From NCBI GenBank assembly GCA_028279555.1, contig JANQNO010000005.1, positions 310,001-374,000 of the forward strand: 64,000 bases of DNA. The letters are read 5' to 3'. The translations under genes were made by a program, and so were the position numbers. This DNA is from Sphingorhabdus sp. Its GTDB lineage: Bacteria; Pseudomonadota; Alphaproteobacteria; Sphingomonadales; Sphingomonadaceae. This document shows, piece after piece, positions 1-9,337 of this stretch. The notes beneath the pieces were generated by a model that saw nothing but the letters and a program-made list of their open reading frames with translations, was not told where the DNA came from and ran no database searches. Each line of letters begins with the position of its first letter. The first letter of the stretch is position 1.

Positions 1-110
1 TATTTGGAGATGCCAGGGATGCAATGAGGCAGATCCGCCCGACCTGCCTTCATGCCTTCTCTTTTCACCGCCGCAATCGAACCAAACGCATATTCTCCTG
101 TTCTGCCCGA

Positions 111-3100
111 TCAGAATTTGAAGCCGTTCAGGCTCTCCTGGTCGAATTTCAGCTTGAAGGTCAGATAGGCACCGCTGCGGGTATAGCGGCTTTCCTCAAA
201 GTCCCGATCTTCAAATCCAACTATGTTATAACCCAATGAGATATTAGCATTTTTAAACGGCGTCACGGTAATGACCGGGCCGCCTGAATAGGCAATGTTG
301 CGCGCGCCCTGGCCTATACGCACCGTGCCGGCTGCACCTATATCCGCGACATCGGAAAGATCGAAGCGCAGATCGCCACCAACCACCGTGCTCCAGCCCT
401 CGACATCATCTTCGCCAAAACGGTCCGAGACATGGCGGATACCAATGAAGGCCGAATATTCACCGCGTTCGATAAACTCGGCCGGATTGCCGTTGCGATA
501 ATCACGCTTGTGGATCGGCGTATAGTTGATCGAGAAGCTGTTGATGATGCGCCGCGATTTTGCGTCGCCATCGATGGTCAGGCTCGCGCCGCCGATCGGG
601 CCCGGCTGGCCGGAGACCGCATTGCGAACAGAGTCATACCGATACTCGGTCTTGTTGAGGAAGGCCCATTGGCTGTCCGCAGGGCGGTGCGCCCAGCTGA
701 GTTCGGCCTGGGCGGTCGTTGTGGTCGCCCCGCCAACCTGCTCGGCCCTGAACCAGCTTACCAGGCCGCCAACCGCGCGGCCTTCGCCGATTTGGCGGAG
801 AATAGCGCTGTTGAAGCCATAGCGGTTCGTCGTTTCGCCATCGCGCCATTCCGCGCGGCCTGTCCAGCTCCATTTGTCGCCGCGATAGGTCGCACCAGCG
901 GTGATGGCGGTGAAGTCTTCCGTCAGCGTACCGTCACTGCCGAGGAAACCCCCGGATGCTGCCGGTTGCAGGGGATTGAGAACATCGCTGCGCTGCACCC
1001 CGCCAATGGTTTTGTTGCCATCTAGCGTGAAGTCGAGCGACCATTTCTCACTGACTTTGAAGGACTGCGACAGGCCGTAAGCGGCGAAACTGCGCGGTCC
1101 ATATTCGGTGATGTCCTGCTGGTTGGCGCTCGCCGTGATGCGGCCGCCGGCCCAGGGTGCGATGTCAAAGCCAACACGTGCGGTACGGGCATCGATATTC
1201 TGCCCCTTGGCAATTTCGTAGCTGCCTACCAGCTGAATATCCTTGTTGACCTGATAGCGCGCGCCGACCGAATGGCGTTCTGGAAAGTCGATACTCTCAT
1301 TCTGGCCACCCAGAGCGAATTCGGTCTGTGCGTTGAGTTCCAGTTTGCCGTCAAACAGCTTTTGCGATCCGCCAAGCTTGGCCAGAGTTGATTCATTGAC
1401 ACTGCCATCATTTAATCGGTCATTGGCATGCGTTATGCCTGCCCGGAATGTCGTGTCACCGGTACGGTATTCCAGTTCGGCTGCAGCCGCGCGCCGGCGG
1501 GCGTCAGTATCCAGATAATCTTCCTGATAGGCGAGCGCCGACAGCGTCAGATTGTCGTTGATGCGCACGCGGCCGTCGGCACCAAATTTGCGCGTGCCAA
1601 TCTCGCCGCGGTTGATTTGGCCGACCCCAAAGCCGGAGTCTGTCTGGCGAACATAGGCAAGCACATCGAATTTTTCGTCATGATGTTCGGCTTCAATCAG
1701 CCAGGCCTTTGCGCCATCAACACCGGTTCCACCTGTTCCTGGCTTTGCCTCGCTTATCGATCCGGCAAATTCTGCCCGGATTTCCGTGCCCGTGCCGGGA
1801 CGAAAGACGATGTCCGCGCCGACAAGATCGGTCTTGGATTGGTCGGTTTCATCATGGATGGCCGTGGCCGCGATCTGCAGTTTGCCATCCTTGGAGGTCC
1901 ATTTTGCTCGGCCACCGGCGTTGGCGACCCGCTGTGCAGCGCCGAACACTTCATATTCGGCGATGATGAATTGCGGGTTCAGGCCGCTGTCGCGCGACAG
2001 GATCGGTTCGCGGAAGCGAAGCGTCCCTGCCAGATAGTCGATGTCATAGTCGATATGGCGGATAAGCTGTTTGCGCTCGACAATCCGGTCGGAGCGCAGC
2101 CGGTCGCGCGTCTCGATGGTGATGCGCTCGCTGTTGGCCAGGATATCACGCGAGGCGAGTGCATAGGGGCCTGTCAGGCCGTTGCCCTGAATTTCCTCGC
2201 GGCGGAAACGGTAGGGCGTGTCGGCACCAAAGGCCTGTAAATGCAGCTGTTCGTTGCGATATTCGGCTTTCACACCATTATAAGCGCGATTGTAGCGAGC
2301 CAGTTCCGGCTCATCGATACCGGTATTATAGTCGCCAAACAGCGCGTAGAATTGCGGCCGCTCTAGCTTCAGATAAAGCCTGCGGATCGATGCCGCGTCA
2401 TAGCGTTGTTCTGCGCGGTCGGCATAGATCGTGTAATAGCGGCGCGGGTCGATGACGCCTGCAAAGCGGCTTTCGTCTTCTTCCTTGTCGCTGTCATAGG
2501 CCAGCGTCATCAGCCATTTGCCGGTCACGCGGCCCTTTGCATAGAGCGCTATGCGGCCGTCGACATTGATCTGGTCATCATCGTCGCGCAGATCTTCAAG
2601 ACCCTCTTCGAGCTTGTTGAAGCCGATTGTACCGGCTGCAAAACCGACAACCGTCCAGGGGCGGTCGCCTGGATCGAGCCAGGTTTCGATGCGCTGCGTG
2701 CGCTTTACTTCGCCATCGGAAAAGTTGAAGCTGACCGAAAGGCTGCCCGAAGCCGTTGTCGGCTCGAGTTCGATATAGGCGATACCGTCATCGCCAATGA
2801 CGCGCCAGACGGGTGCCGCCCGTTCGAGGCCGGAAAGCTGATTTGCCTGCTGGGCATCGACTTCGACGGCAGCCTGGTAAGGCGCGCTTACTTGGAAATC
2901 GCCAACGGCACCATGCTGGATTGGCCTTCCGGCACGGTCGGTCATGCGAACAGCAATGCGCGGCCGCGTGATGCCATCGGCCACCAGGACCGATTTTTCC
3001 TTGATTAGCTTTGCCTGCATCGGGGCGCTGGCAAAATGGACGGTGCGTTCGAGCGTTTCAACGACGTCGCCATTTTTCGTGAGCACGCGTGCAACAAGTT

Positions 3101-5282
3101 TGTTGCTGCCTTCTTCGATCTCGATACCGCGCCACAGGCTGACATAGACTTTCTTGTCGGCGCTCTTCTTCTTGCCGTCATAGTTCAACTGATCGACCGG
3201 CTTGCCATTGAGGCTTAGCTCGATCTTGTGTGCTTTGGCGTGCTTGATGGCAACGCGAATGGCTTTTACCCGCGGATTATGATCTTCTTCAGGGAAGAGG
3301 AATTCGACGCCAGAACGCTGTCCCTTGGTCCAGTCGCGCTCGCCGCCGGCGGCCTCTGCATCGCTTGGTGCAGTCGGCATGGGCGCGATACCCTTGGTCA
3401 GCGGTTCGCGCGGCGCGGTTTTGACGGCGCGGAAATCCGCATGTTTCAGCGAACCGCCACGGCCCTCTACCCAGCGCGAGATCGCACTGCCGGCACTGCG
3501 CGTGTTGCGCGCGCAATCGACGGGCTTTTGGTCAAGCGGGAAGCTGGTGGGATCGACCTGCACGACATGGATGCCAGGTATCAGCCCTTCAAAATGGTAT
3601 CGGCCATCCTGGTCGGTGACGGTATAGGTGCCGTCCTGCAGCATGACCCTGACTCCGGCGATGCCCTTGGCCTCGCGCGGGTCGACTAGGCAGCCACCTT
3701 CGGTGACGCGGCCAATGATGGTGAAACGTTCTGAAATGCCGTCGCGTGTAATGCGTACCGATGCATCGACCGTGTCGCTGGTCGCGCCGCGATTGTCGCG
3801 CGCCGATGCAAGGTTGATGGCGTCGCCGGGGCGGGCATCCTGGCGCACTTCAGCAAGGTAGGTCAGCAGCCCCGTTTCACCGCCCGCAAGTGGTGGCAGC
3901 AAGACCGAAAAATTCTGGCCATTGGGCGCAACCGTCGGCGTGACGCTATTACCCTGATATCTAACGCTGTTCTGGCGCAGGCGCATGGCTGGCGGAAGCT
4001 GGTCCGTCACCGTAACCGGGCCGCTGTTCCGGATCGCATCGGGATTGCGGACCTCGACACGATACTGCACCACATCCCCAGGCATTGCCTGTTGGGTAGA
4101 CGTCACCTTGCTGATCTGCAGCGCGCCTCCGGGACGGTCGAGCGGTATGTCGATGCGCACCGGGGCGGGATCGAGCAGCGTGATGATGCCGCCATATGAG
4201 CCATCGGCGATCACAAAACGTCCGCCATCTGGCCTTGTCAGCAGGGCGATCTCGTTGGGTGTCGCGACGGAAGGATGCGTGTAGGGAGCGGGCGGCTCCA
4301 CAATCAGGCGGTAGTCGCCCGGACGCAGGAATGGAAAGCGGTAAAAACCTGCTGAAAAATCATAGATTTGACCGCTTGAATCGGTGACAGTGGAACCAGC
4401 GACAATGGTGCTGGGGAAGGCGGAAACGCCATCGTCGCCAAACACTTCTGCTGGTTGGCCGCTTACGGCTTCCACGATCGTTACGCGCGTGCCGTTGACG
4501 GGTGCGCCGTCGCCGCTATCGAAGGCGAGGCCGAACGGGTCGATCAGGATCTCAACGGTCCCTCCACCGATATCGTTACCGCTGCGCGAGTCGTCAAAAT
4601 CGACCGAGAGCTGGTCGCCGGGATTGACCGAGAGAACACAATCGCGCTTTACTGGGTCGGGTGGAATCGCGCTGGTATTTATCATTCCGAGAAAACGGCC
4701 GCTATTTACGCCGGTTTCGGTCAGAATAATGCGCTCTTCATCGCCATTCGCAGTGGTTATGGTCACTTCGAAGCTGTCAATGGCACCAGAATCGGTGTTT
4801 GCAGCCGCATGTTCGAGTGCAATGACCAAGGGTTCGCCTGCGCGTATCGCGGTCGCAGGCATCAGGCTGGCCGGAGAGGTGGAAATCCCCGAATAGACTC
4901 CTTGCAATTCGACCGGCTGGTTACCCCCGCTGCCTACGCAGACAGTTGGCGGCAGGTTTTCCTGTGTCGCACCGGGCGGGTTCGCGAAATGATACAGATC
5001 AATCCGTGGCGGGGAGGGAGGCGGCGCTTCAACCAGAATATCCACTGGATTTGAAGGCCGCGACAAGCGCTGTGGCCCGGAATCCCACTCGGCGAGAGCG
5101 GTATTGCTGATAATTGTCCCAGGGGCGGTCTGGGGCTGATCCTCGGCAAACACCGGGCGGGGTGTGTTGTGAGGCTGCTCTTCGGCAAATTCCGGTTGCG
5201 CAAGCGCGCTGGCGGCAGGAAGCATCGCTCCTGCGGCCAGCGCGGCTGCGCCTTTGATAAGAAGTTTGGTTAACCGATTCAT
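111..5282 (-). CDS. Giant outer-membrane protein with DUF11 and SdrD-B-like domains and a beta-barrel C-terminus
   Basis: Encodes 1723 residues. A signal peptide is clear (hydrophobic stretch, cleavage after ALA at about residue 28), followed by two similar short proline-rich units (PEFAEEQP, PVFAEDQP). Around residues 395-500 lies a DUF11-type Ig-like domain (VVQYRVEVRNP, VTDQLPP), then an SdrD B-like domain (GVRVMLQDGTYTVTDQDGRY). The second half is rich in alternating aromatic/polar beta strands and ends in a terminal phenylalanine, as in outer-membrane barrels. It is the last gene downstream of three small secreted DUF11-like genes on the same strand, separated from them by a strong hairpin. 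I infer a surface structure or a secretion/display platform for those proteins; the substrate is unknown. Family-level call is fairly sure, function is not. Confidence 0.75.
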   Translation of the reverse strand: MNRLTKLLIKGAAALAAGAMLPAASALAQPEFAEEQPHNTPRPVFAEDQPQTAPGTIISNTALAEWDSGPQRLSRPSNPVDILVEAPPPSPPRIDLYHFANPPGATQENLPPTVCVGSGGNQPVELQGVYSGISTSPASLMPATAIRAGEPLVIALEHAAANTDSGAIDSFEVTITTANGDEERIILTETGVNSGRFLGMINTSAIPPDPVKRDCVLSVNPGDQLSVDFDDSRSGNDIGGGTVEILIDPFGLAFDSGDGAPVNGTRVTIVEAVSGQPAEVFGDDGVSAFPSTIVAGSTVTDSSGQIYDFSAGFYRFPFLRPGDYRLIVEPPAPYTHPSVATPNEIALLTRPDGGRFVIADGSYGGIITLLDPAPVRIDIPLDRPGGALQISKVTSTQQAMPGDVVQYRVEVRNPDAIRNSGPVTVTDQLPPAMRLRQNSVRYQGNSVTPTVAPNGQNFSVLLPPLAGGETGLLTYLAEVRQDARPGDAINLASARDNRGATSDTVDASVRITRDGISERFTIIGRVTEGGCLVDPREAKGIAGVRVMLQDGTYTVTDQDGRYHFEGLIPGIHVVQVDPTSFPLDQKPVDCARNTRSAGSAISRWVEGRGGSLKHADFRAVKTAPREPLTKGIAPMPTAPSDAEAAGGERDWTKGQRSGVEFLFPEEDHNPRVKAIRVAIKHAKAHKIELSLNGKPVDQLNYDGKKKSADKKVYVSLWRGIEIEEGSNKLVARVLTKNGDVVETLERTVHFASAPMQAKLIKEKSVLVADGITRPRIAVRMTDRAGRPIQHGAVGDFQVSAPYQAAVEVDAQQANQLSGLERAAPVWRVIGDDGIAYIELEPTTASGSLSVSFNFSDGEVKRTQRIETWLDPGDRPWTVVGFAAGTIGFNKLEEGLEDLRDDDDQINVDGRIALYAKGRVTGKWLMTLAYDSDKEEDESRFAGVIDPRRYYTIYADRAEQRYDAASIRRLYLKLERPQFYALFGDYNTGIDEPELARYNRAYNGVKAEYRNEQLHLQAFGADTPYRFRREEIQGNGLTGPYALASRDILANSERITIETRDRLRSDRIVERKQLIRHIDYDIDYLAGTLRFREPILSRDSGLNPQFIIAEYEVFGAAQRVANAGGRAKWTSKDGKLQIAATAIHDETDQSKTDLVGADIVFRPGTGTEIRAEFAGSISEAKPGTGGTGVDGAKAWLIEAEHHDEKFDVLAYVRQTDSGFGVGQINRGEIGTRKFGADGRVRINDNLTLSALAYQEDYLDTDARRRAAAAELEYRTGDTTFRAGITHANDRLNDGSVNESTLAKLGGSQKLFDGKLELNAQTEFALGGQNESIDFPERHSVGARYQVNKDIQLVGSYEIAKGQNIDARTARVGFDIAPWAGGRITASANQQDITEYGPRSFAAYGLSQSFKVSEKWSLDFTLDGNKTIGGVQRSDVLNPLQPAASGGFLGSDGTLTEDFTAITAGATYRGDKWSWTGRAEWRDGETTNRYGFNSAILRQIGEGRAVGGLVSWFRAEQVGGATTTTAQAELSWAHRPADSQWAFLNKTEYRYDSVRNAVSGQPGPIGGASLTIDGDAKSRRIINSFSINYTPIHKRDYRNGNPAEFIERGEYSAFIGIRHVSDRFGEDDVEGWSTVVGGDLRFDLSDVADIGAAGTVRIGQGARNIAYSGGPVITVTPFKNANISLGYNIVGFEDRDFEESRYTRSGAYLTFKLKFDQESLNGFKF

Positions 5283-5286
5283 ATGG

Positions 5287-5341
5287 AAAAGCGGCGGCGG
5301 CAGGAGCTTGAGCGAAACTCCCGCTCGCCGCCGCCTTTTTC
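5287..5341 (-). terminator. GC-rich hairpin between DUF11 gene and giant OMP gene
   Basis: A long inverted repeat of GGCGGCGGC/GCCGCCGCC arms lies between the stop at 5345 and the ATG at 5282, with T runs on both outer sides. On the minus strand it reads as a terminator or attenuator ending a few bases before the start codon of the giant gene, and the only Shine-Dalgarno-like bases (AGGAG) for that gene sit inside the stem. Confidence 0.6.
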
Positions 5342-5344
5342 CTA

Positions 5345-6385
5345 TCAGTCGATCGTTACGCGGAAGACCAGCGTACGGGTTTCGCCCGCAGCAATGTCGT
5401 TAAGCGTACCCGATACGGTGTCAGTGCCGCCATTGTAGGTGGCATTGTCCGTACCCGGGGTGCAGGTATCGCCGGTGACGACGGTACCGTTCATGACCGG
5501 CGTGAATGTGCCGTCGAAGGTCACATTGCCAATCGCCCCGATGTCATCCGATACGGCAACATTGGTCGCCGTAGAAGCACCGGCTGCATTGGATACAACG
5601 ATGCAATATTCAACGACAGCACCCGGAAGGGCTTTCGGGTTGGAACCGCTGACACCATCGGAAACCACGCGGCTAAGCTTGGTTACGGTAAGGTCAGCTG
5701 CGCCGACCGTATAGTCGTCACCAGCGGCTTCGATGCCGTCGCGGCCGGTGTCGGCAAAGACGGTTTCAACGCCTGTGGTGTTGGCATCCGTATCGGTCGA
5801 AGCGGTAATGGCCGAACCGTCATCATTGAGAGCGGTCGCGGTCAGCGTCACGCCGGCAATGTCGCCGTTCGACTGACTGATGTCGATGTCGCCGACAATG
5901 AACACCTCCACGCTGGCATCAGGTGCCAGATCGTCGATCGACGTAGCGGTGTCGGTACCGGCATCATAAGTGCCGTTGCCGTTGCTGTCGACAAACACCT
6001 GAAGGCCGGTAATATCGAAATTGTCGGTACCACCATGTTCGGCAGCACCGCCGGCAAGCTGCGTTCCAGCGAGGCTGAAATCCAGCGTATCGTTCGATGT
6101 GTTGGTGACCGTGAAGGTGGTGACGGCGGCCGTCTGACCCGGAACAACATTGGTGGTTCCTGTGGGCGTGGCTTCTGCAACCGTGAAGATGACTTTGCGG
6201 TCAACCTTAAAGCTGTCAGTCGCCGTTTCCTGGGTCTGGGCTACGCCGCCGACCTGATAGTCGACAGATACTGTATTATCAATATCGGTGCCTTGGAGTG
6301 TCCCAGCTGCAAAGGCAGAACTTGCGCTCATCATTGCTGCCGAGATTACACCAGAGGCAACGAGGTATTTAAGCTTACTGGTCAT
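5345..6385 (-). CDS. Secreted DUF11-like repeat protein
   Basis: Predicted 346 residues from the ATG at 6385, chosen because an AGGAG ribosome site lies just upstream and the signal peptide (cleavage after AFA, about residue 26) begins there; the frame stays open further upstream but without such a site. The mature part starts AGTLQGTDIDNTVSVDY, close to the N-terminus of the 340-residue protein upstream. It contains a calcium-site-like stretch DSNGNGTYDAGTD and a C-terminal DUF11-type domain (AVVEYCIVVSNAAG, ETRTLVFRVTID). Only four cysteines or fewer are visible. Likely exported to the periplasm or surface; probably a partner of the giant outer-membrane protein encoded next. Precise function unknown. 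Confidence 0.75.
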   Translation of the reverse strand: MTSKLKYLVASGVISAAMMSASSAFAAGTLQGTDIDNTVSVDYQVGGVAQTQETATDSFKVDRKVIFTVAEATPTGTTNVVPGQTAAVTTFTVTNTSNDTLDFSLAGTQLAGGAAEHGGTDNFDITGLQVFVDSNGNGTYDAGTDTATSIDDLAPDASVEVFIVGDIDISQSNGDIAGVTLTATALNDDGSAITASTDTDANTTGVETVFADTGRDGIEAAGDDYTVGAADLTVTKLSRVVSDGVSGSNPKALPGAVVEYCIVVSNAAGASTATNVAVSDDIGAIGNVTFDGTFTPVMNGTVVTGDTCTPGTDNATYNGGTDTVSGTLNDIAAGETRTLVFRVTID

Positions 6386-6456
6386 ATGCTTAACTCCTGT
6401 TACATTAGGCTGATTGCGAAAATTACCGTTGCAATCGGGACGGTTACGAAAGATCG

Positions 6457-6933
6457 TCATTTGACTACCCCACGAAATATGAGCTTGCCGCCTTCACCTG
6501 GCGCCAGCGTTTGTTTGAGAATCCATTTGATGTGCGTGACATCGGCGAAATTTGCCGCGCGCTGCGTTCCATCAGCATTCGTCACCTTGGTAGTGGCGAG
6601 ATTGCCCCAGCTTTTGCCGCCATCGACAGAGACAACTTCCTGCCCGTCGGACGAACCGGCATAGCGCACCGCTCTCGGCATCGGGTTGGTCACCGAAAAG
6701 TCGCTGGCCGGGCTATCGCCAACATTTTTATATTTCACCACGAAGACAAGATTGTCGCCGGGAAGAACCGTCGTCGGCTGCGCCAGGACAACGGCCTTTT
6801 TGCCGTCTGCCCTGGTTTCTTGTCGTTCGACGAATATATCGCTATCAAGTTGAAGCGGTGCTTTCGCTATAGCAGCGCTGCCGCCCATCAGGGCAGCAGC
6901 AAAGAATGCCGTTTTGATAAACGTCTTGATCAT
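6457..6933 (-). CDS. Small secreted DUF11-like protein
   Basis: 158 residues with an N-terminal signal peptide (cleavage after AIA near residue 23). The mature protein is essentially one Ig-like/DUF11-type domain: LPGDNLVFVVKYKNVGDSP, VTNPMPRAVRYAGSS and APGEGGKLIFRGVVK are the typical strands. Its ATG overlaps the stop codon of the preceding 340-residue gene by four bases (ATGA), so the two are translationally coupled, and 71 bases separate it from the next DUF11 gene. I infer an extracytoplasmic structural subunit of the same surface system. Confidence 0.7.
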   Translation of the reverse strand: MIKTFIKTAFFAAALMGGSAAIAKAPLQLDSDIFVERQETRADGKKAVVLAQPTTVLPGDNLVFVVKYKNVGDSPASDFSVTNPMPRAVRYAGSSDGQEVVSVDGGKSWGNLATTKVTNADGTQRAANFADVTHIKWILKQTLAPGEGGKLIFRGVVK

Positions 6934-7952
6934 TGGATGGTCACCTCGAATGTGATGGTGCGGGTTTCGCCAGACGGCACGGTGCCGACATTGACCGATA
7001 TCTGAGAGCCATCGAAGCTGCCTTCGTCGGCGTCGGTGGCATCGGTCTGACCCGTGCCTTCGAAGATGATGCTTTCGGCATTGTAGGCGGTGTCGGCGGG
7101 GATCGGGTCGCTGATGACCAGATTGGCGAGATCGCCCGTTCCGGTAACATTGGCAACGATCTGATAGGTGATGACCGAGCCCGGAATTGCCGTATCGCCG
7201 CCGAAGGGATCGAGAACCGTAGCCGATTTGATCAGCTCCAGAATAGCCGCCTGGATCGCCAGGAAGCCGCTGTCATCGTCGTCTGCGCCGGTGGTTCCGA
7301 CAACGGCGTCGCCGCCGCCATCGCCCTGGCCGTCAAAGCTGGTGCCAGGCGCGCCGCTGCCGGTATTGGCGACAGCTGAGAGATTGACTTCGGCGCGCTC
7401 GCCGTCGCTGGCATCCGACGGTATATCGACAATGACAAAGACGGTAATGCTCTCGTCAGGCGCAAGCGTAGGGTCGTTTGTGCCCGGGACGTAGACTTCG
7501 TCGACGCCGGGATCGTAAACGCCATTGCCATCGGTATCGAGGATGATTTGAACCAGAGTTGGATCGAAATCATCACCCGTTCTGTTGACATCGGCGGTAA
7601 GCGTGAAGGCTTCGTTGCCGTTGCCTCCATTGGTTACCTGGAAGGTTACGACTTCTCCTGTTTCACCCGGATCTGTAGCGATGTCACCCGGATCGGTGCC
7701 GTCGACAATGACGTCAAGCAGCTCATCGACCTTGATGACAACAGGGTTGGAATCAACATCTATGGTCGAGCCGCCGGGTGTTTCATAGCTGGCCGTGGCC
7801 ACGTTGGTGATATCGGTGCCGGCAGGCGTACCCGCAGCGAAGGCCGCAGGTGCAAAGGAGGTGCCCGCCATCAGCGACGCAAAAAATGCAATTCTGGACG
7901 AGCGCCAAAGCAACCCGGCCTTTGCGGCGAGAGGGAGAATAGGTCTGGTCAT
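6930..7952 (-). CDS. Secreted DUF11-like repeat protein, first gene of the cluster
   Basis: 340 residues, signal peptide ending at AFA near residue 39, mature start AGTPAGTDITNVATASYETP, which matches the pattern of the downstream 346-residue protein. A tandem set of Ig-like segments follows, including a DTDGNGVYDPGVD loop that resembles an acidic calcium-binding turn, and a C-terminal DUF11-type domain (SVITYQIVANVTGTGDLA, ETRTITFEVTIQ). It overlaps the next gene by ATGA. No good ribosome site is visible before its ATG, so the start is less certain than for its neighbour. Product probably surface or periplasmic; function unknown. Confidence 0.7.
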   Translation of the reverse strand: MTRPILPLAAKAGLLWRSSRIAFFASLMAGTSFAPAAFAAGTPAGTDITNVATASYETPGGSTIDVDSNPVVIKVDELLDVIVDGTDPGDIATDPGETGEVVTFQVTNGGNGNEAFTLTADVNRTGDDFDPTLVQIILDTDGNGVYDPGVDEVYVPGTNDPTLAPDESITVFVIVDIPSDASDGERAEVNLSAVANTGSGAPGTSFDGQGDGGGDAVVGTTGADDDDSGFLAIQAAILELIKSATVLDPFGGDTAIPGSVITYQIVANVTGTGDLANLVISDPIPADTAYNAESIIFEGTGQTDATDADEGSFDGSQISVNVGTVPSGETRTITFEVTIQ

Positions 7953-8211
7953 AGCGATTGTTATGCCAAAACAAGGTCAAGAAACCGTTAATTACGAGTG
8001 ACCGATGTTAATTATCTAACAATATGAAAAATAACGATAAAAATCAGAAAACTTTGTAATGATTTGTAACTCGCTAAGCTTTTGCCCGGACGCGTTGAAC
8101 GCGCAGGGAGTATGCTGCGCTGCCGGGTGCTGCCTACAAAATCGCTGCCTCCCACACTCTCATGGTTGACAGAATCCCCGGCCAGGACTAACGCCCCTCC
8201 ACCGCAACCAA
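7953..8211. promoter_or_regulatory. AT-rich intergenic region upstream of the DUF11 cluster
   Basis: No gene seen. The stretch from about 7975 to 8090 is markedly richer in A and T than the rest of the window. It must hold the promoter of the leftward DUF11 operon (a TTGACC box lies about 30 bases before the ATG, without a convincing partner) and leads on its right side to the tRNA-Asp gene. Confidence 0.4.
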
Positions 8212-8288
<77 letters not shown>

Positions 8289-8318
8289 TTTTTCTTGCAG
8301 CTCTTGGTTGGATTTTCG

Positions 8319-8543
8319 CTATTTGCGGAAGCGTCCGGTCTCCATCCAGCGGAGTATGGGCATTGCGGGGAATATCCACACGATACCGGCCGCCAGATAG
8401 ATCAGGCCCTGAAGCGCCCAGTGCAGTCGGCCAAGGAATGTAGACTGGCTGCCCACAATGAACGCCCAGAAGACAATCAGCGACAAGACCGCCAGCATTC
8501 CAACCGGCTTTCGCCAGCTTGGGCGATGACCAGGCGCAGTCAT
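8319..8543 (-). CDS. DUF2842 family small membrane protein
   Basis: 74 residues from the ATG at 8543, which overlaps the stop of the 5-formyl-THF cyclo-ligase gene (ATGA). The sequence has the family pattern: SWRKPVGM at the start, two membrane segments (MLAVLSLIVFWAFIVG and ALQGLIYLAAGIVWIFPAM), and the C-terminal RWMETGRF. The family is widespread in alphaproteobacteria, usually downstream of folate or cell-division genes, and has no known function. An open extension upstream in the same frame was not used because it lies inside the neighbouring gene. Confidence 0.75.
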   Translation of the reverse strand: MTAPGHRPSWRKPVGMLAVLSLIVFWAFIVGSQSTFLGRLHWALQGLIYLAAGIVWIFPAMPILRWMETGRFRK

Positions 8544-9118
8544 CGGCTGATCCATTCCCGCTCGGTCAGGATGGCATCGAGCGGCACATCCCAGACGTCG
8601 CATGCCACCGAGCCGACTTCCTGAACCGACCAGGCTATTCCGATCTTTACCGCATTTTCGAGCAGCGATAGCGCGCGGTCATAGTGCCCCCCGCCTTGAC
8701 CTAAGCGATTGAGATTACGATCGAAAGCTATCATCGGGACCAGCACTACGTCAGGGTGAATCTCGGCATTGCTTGCCGCTGGTTGTTCGAGGCCAAATGG
8801 GCCATTTTCCAGTGGCTGTTCCAATTCCCAGCTGAGAAACTTCATCGGTGCCGATTTGCTGGTCACGTAGGGCAAAGCAAGCGTGCAGCCCGCCCTGGCT
8901 GCGGCGGTCAGAAGGCCGCCAGGATCGGCTTCCGAACCCGCGGCGACATAGCCGGCAACGACCTTTCCAGGGGCGAAGAGTTCACGCAGCGGTGATGGCG
9001 TGGCGGAAAAAGCGATGGCTTTCGCACTTTCCGGCAGCCCAGCGAAAAATTCTGCACGGCGTTTCCGCATGGCATCGCGCATTGCCTGCTTGTCCGCTTG
9101 TGTGTCTGCCATAACCAT
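8540..9118 (-). CDS. fthC: 5-formyltetrahydrofolate cyclo-ligase
   Basis: About 192 residues, normal for the family (YgfA/MTHFS), which converts 5-formyl-THF to 5,10-methenyl-THF with ATP. Basic N-terminus (RDAMRKRRAEF) and the signature GQGGGHYDRAL with the preceding VPMIAFDRNLNRLG are present. It lies downstream of the 6S RNA gene, the classic proteobacterial pairing linked to stationary-phase control. Start codon is uncertain: ATG at 9118 or 9112; a TTG at 9133 is also in frame. Confidence 0.88.
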   Translation of the reverse strand: MVMADTQADKQAMRDAMRKRRAEFFAGLPESAKAIAFSATPSPLRELFAPGKVVAGYVAAGSEADPGGLLTAAARAGCTLALPYVTSKSAPMKFLSWELEQPLENGPFGLEQPAASNAEIHPDVVLVPMIAFDRNLNRLGQGGGHYDRALSLLENAVKIGIAWSVQEVGSVACDVWDVPLDAILTEREWISR

Positions 9119-9169
9119 TTGCTTTATTTGCAAGAAAGTAGCGGAACCATCATGGGTCGTTTCCCGGAA

Positions 9170-9320
9170 TATCCTCTGACGCCAGTAACGTCAGGTGGGC
9201 GCCATATGCACCGGCACCCCAATGCGAAGAAAGTGGGCCGGGCAGGGACAGCTCCCTTGGATGTTGTATCGCCTCAGGGATGTTCTTATCGGTACGTGCC
9301 GGACAGCCCCGCCGCCCTCC
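9170..9320 (-). ncRNA. ssrS: 6S RNA (candidate)
   Basis: The 204-base gap between zapA and fthC has no gene, and this is the conserved position of 6S RNA in many proteobacteria. On the minus strand a closing stem CCGGCAC (9296-9302) can pair with GTGCCGG (about 9210), with outer pairing GGGCG/GCGCCC, around a poorly paired interior that could be the promoter-like bubble. A hairpin CTGACG/CGTCAG follows at about 9174-9196. Ends are approximate; a covariance-model scan for the 6S family would settle it. Confidence 0.65.
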
Positions 9321-9337
9321 ATGTAGGATGCAAGCCG

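Noticed and set aside
24-239. Short plus-strand frame at the window start
   Set aside because: Antisense to the barrel gene, with no supporting feature.
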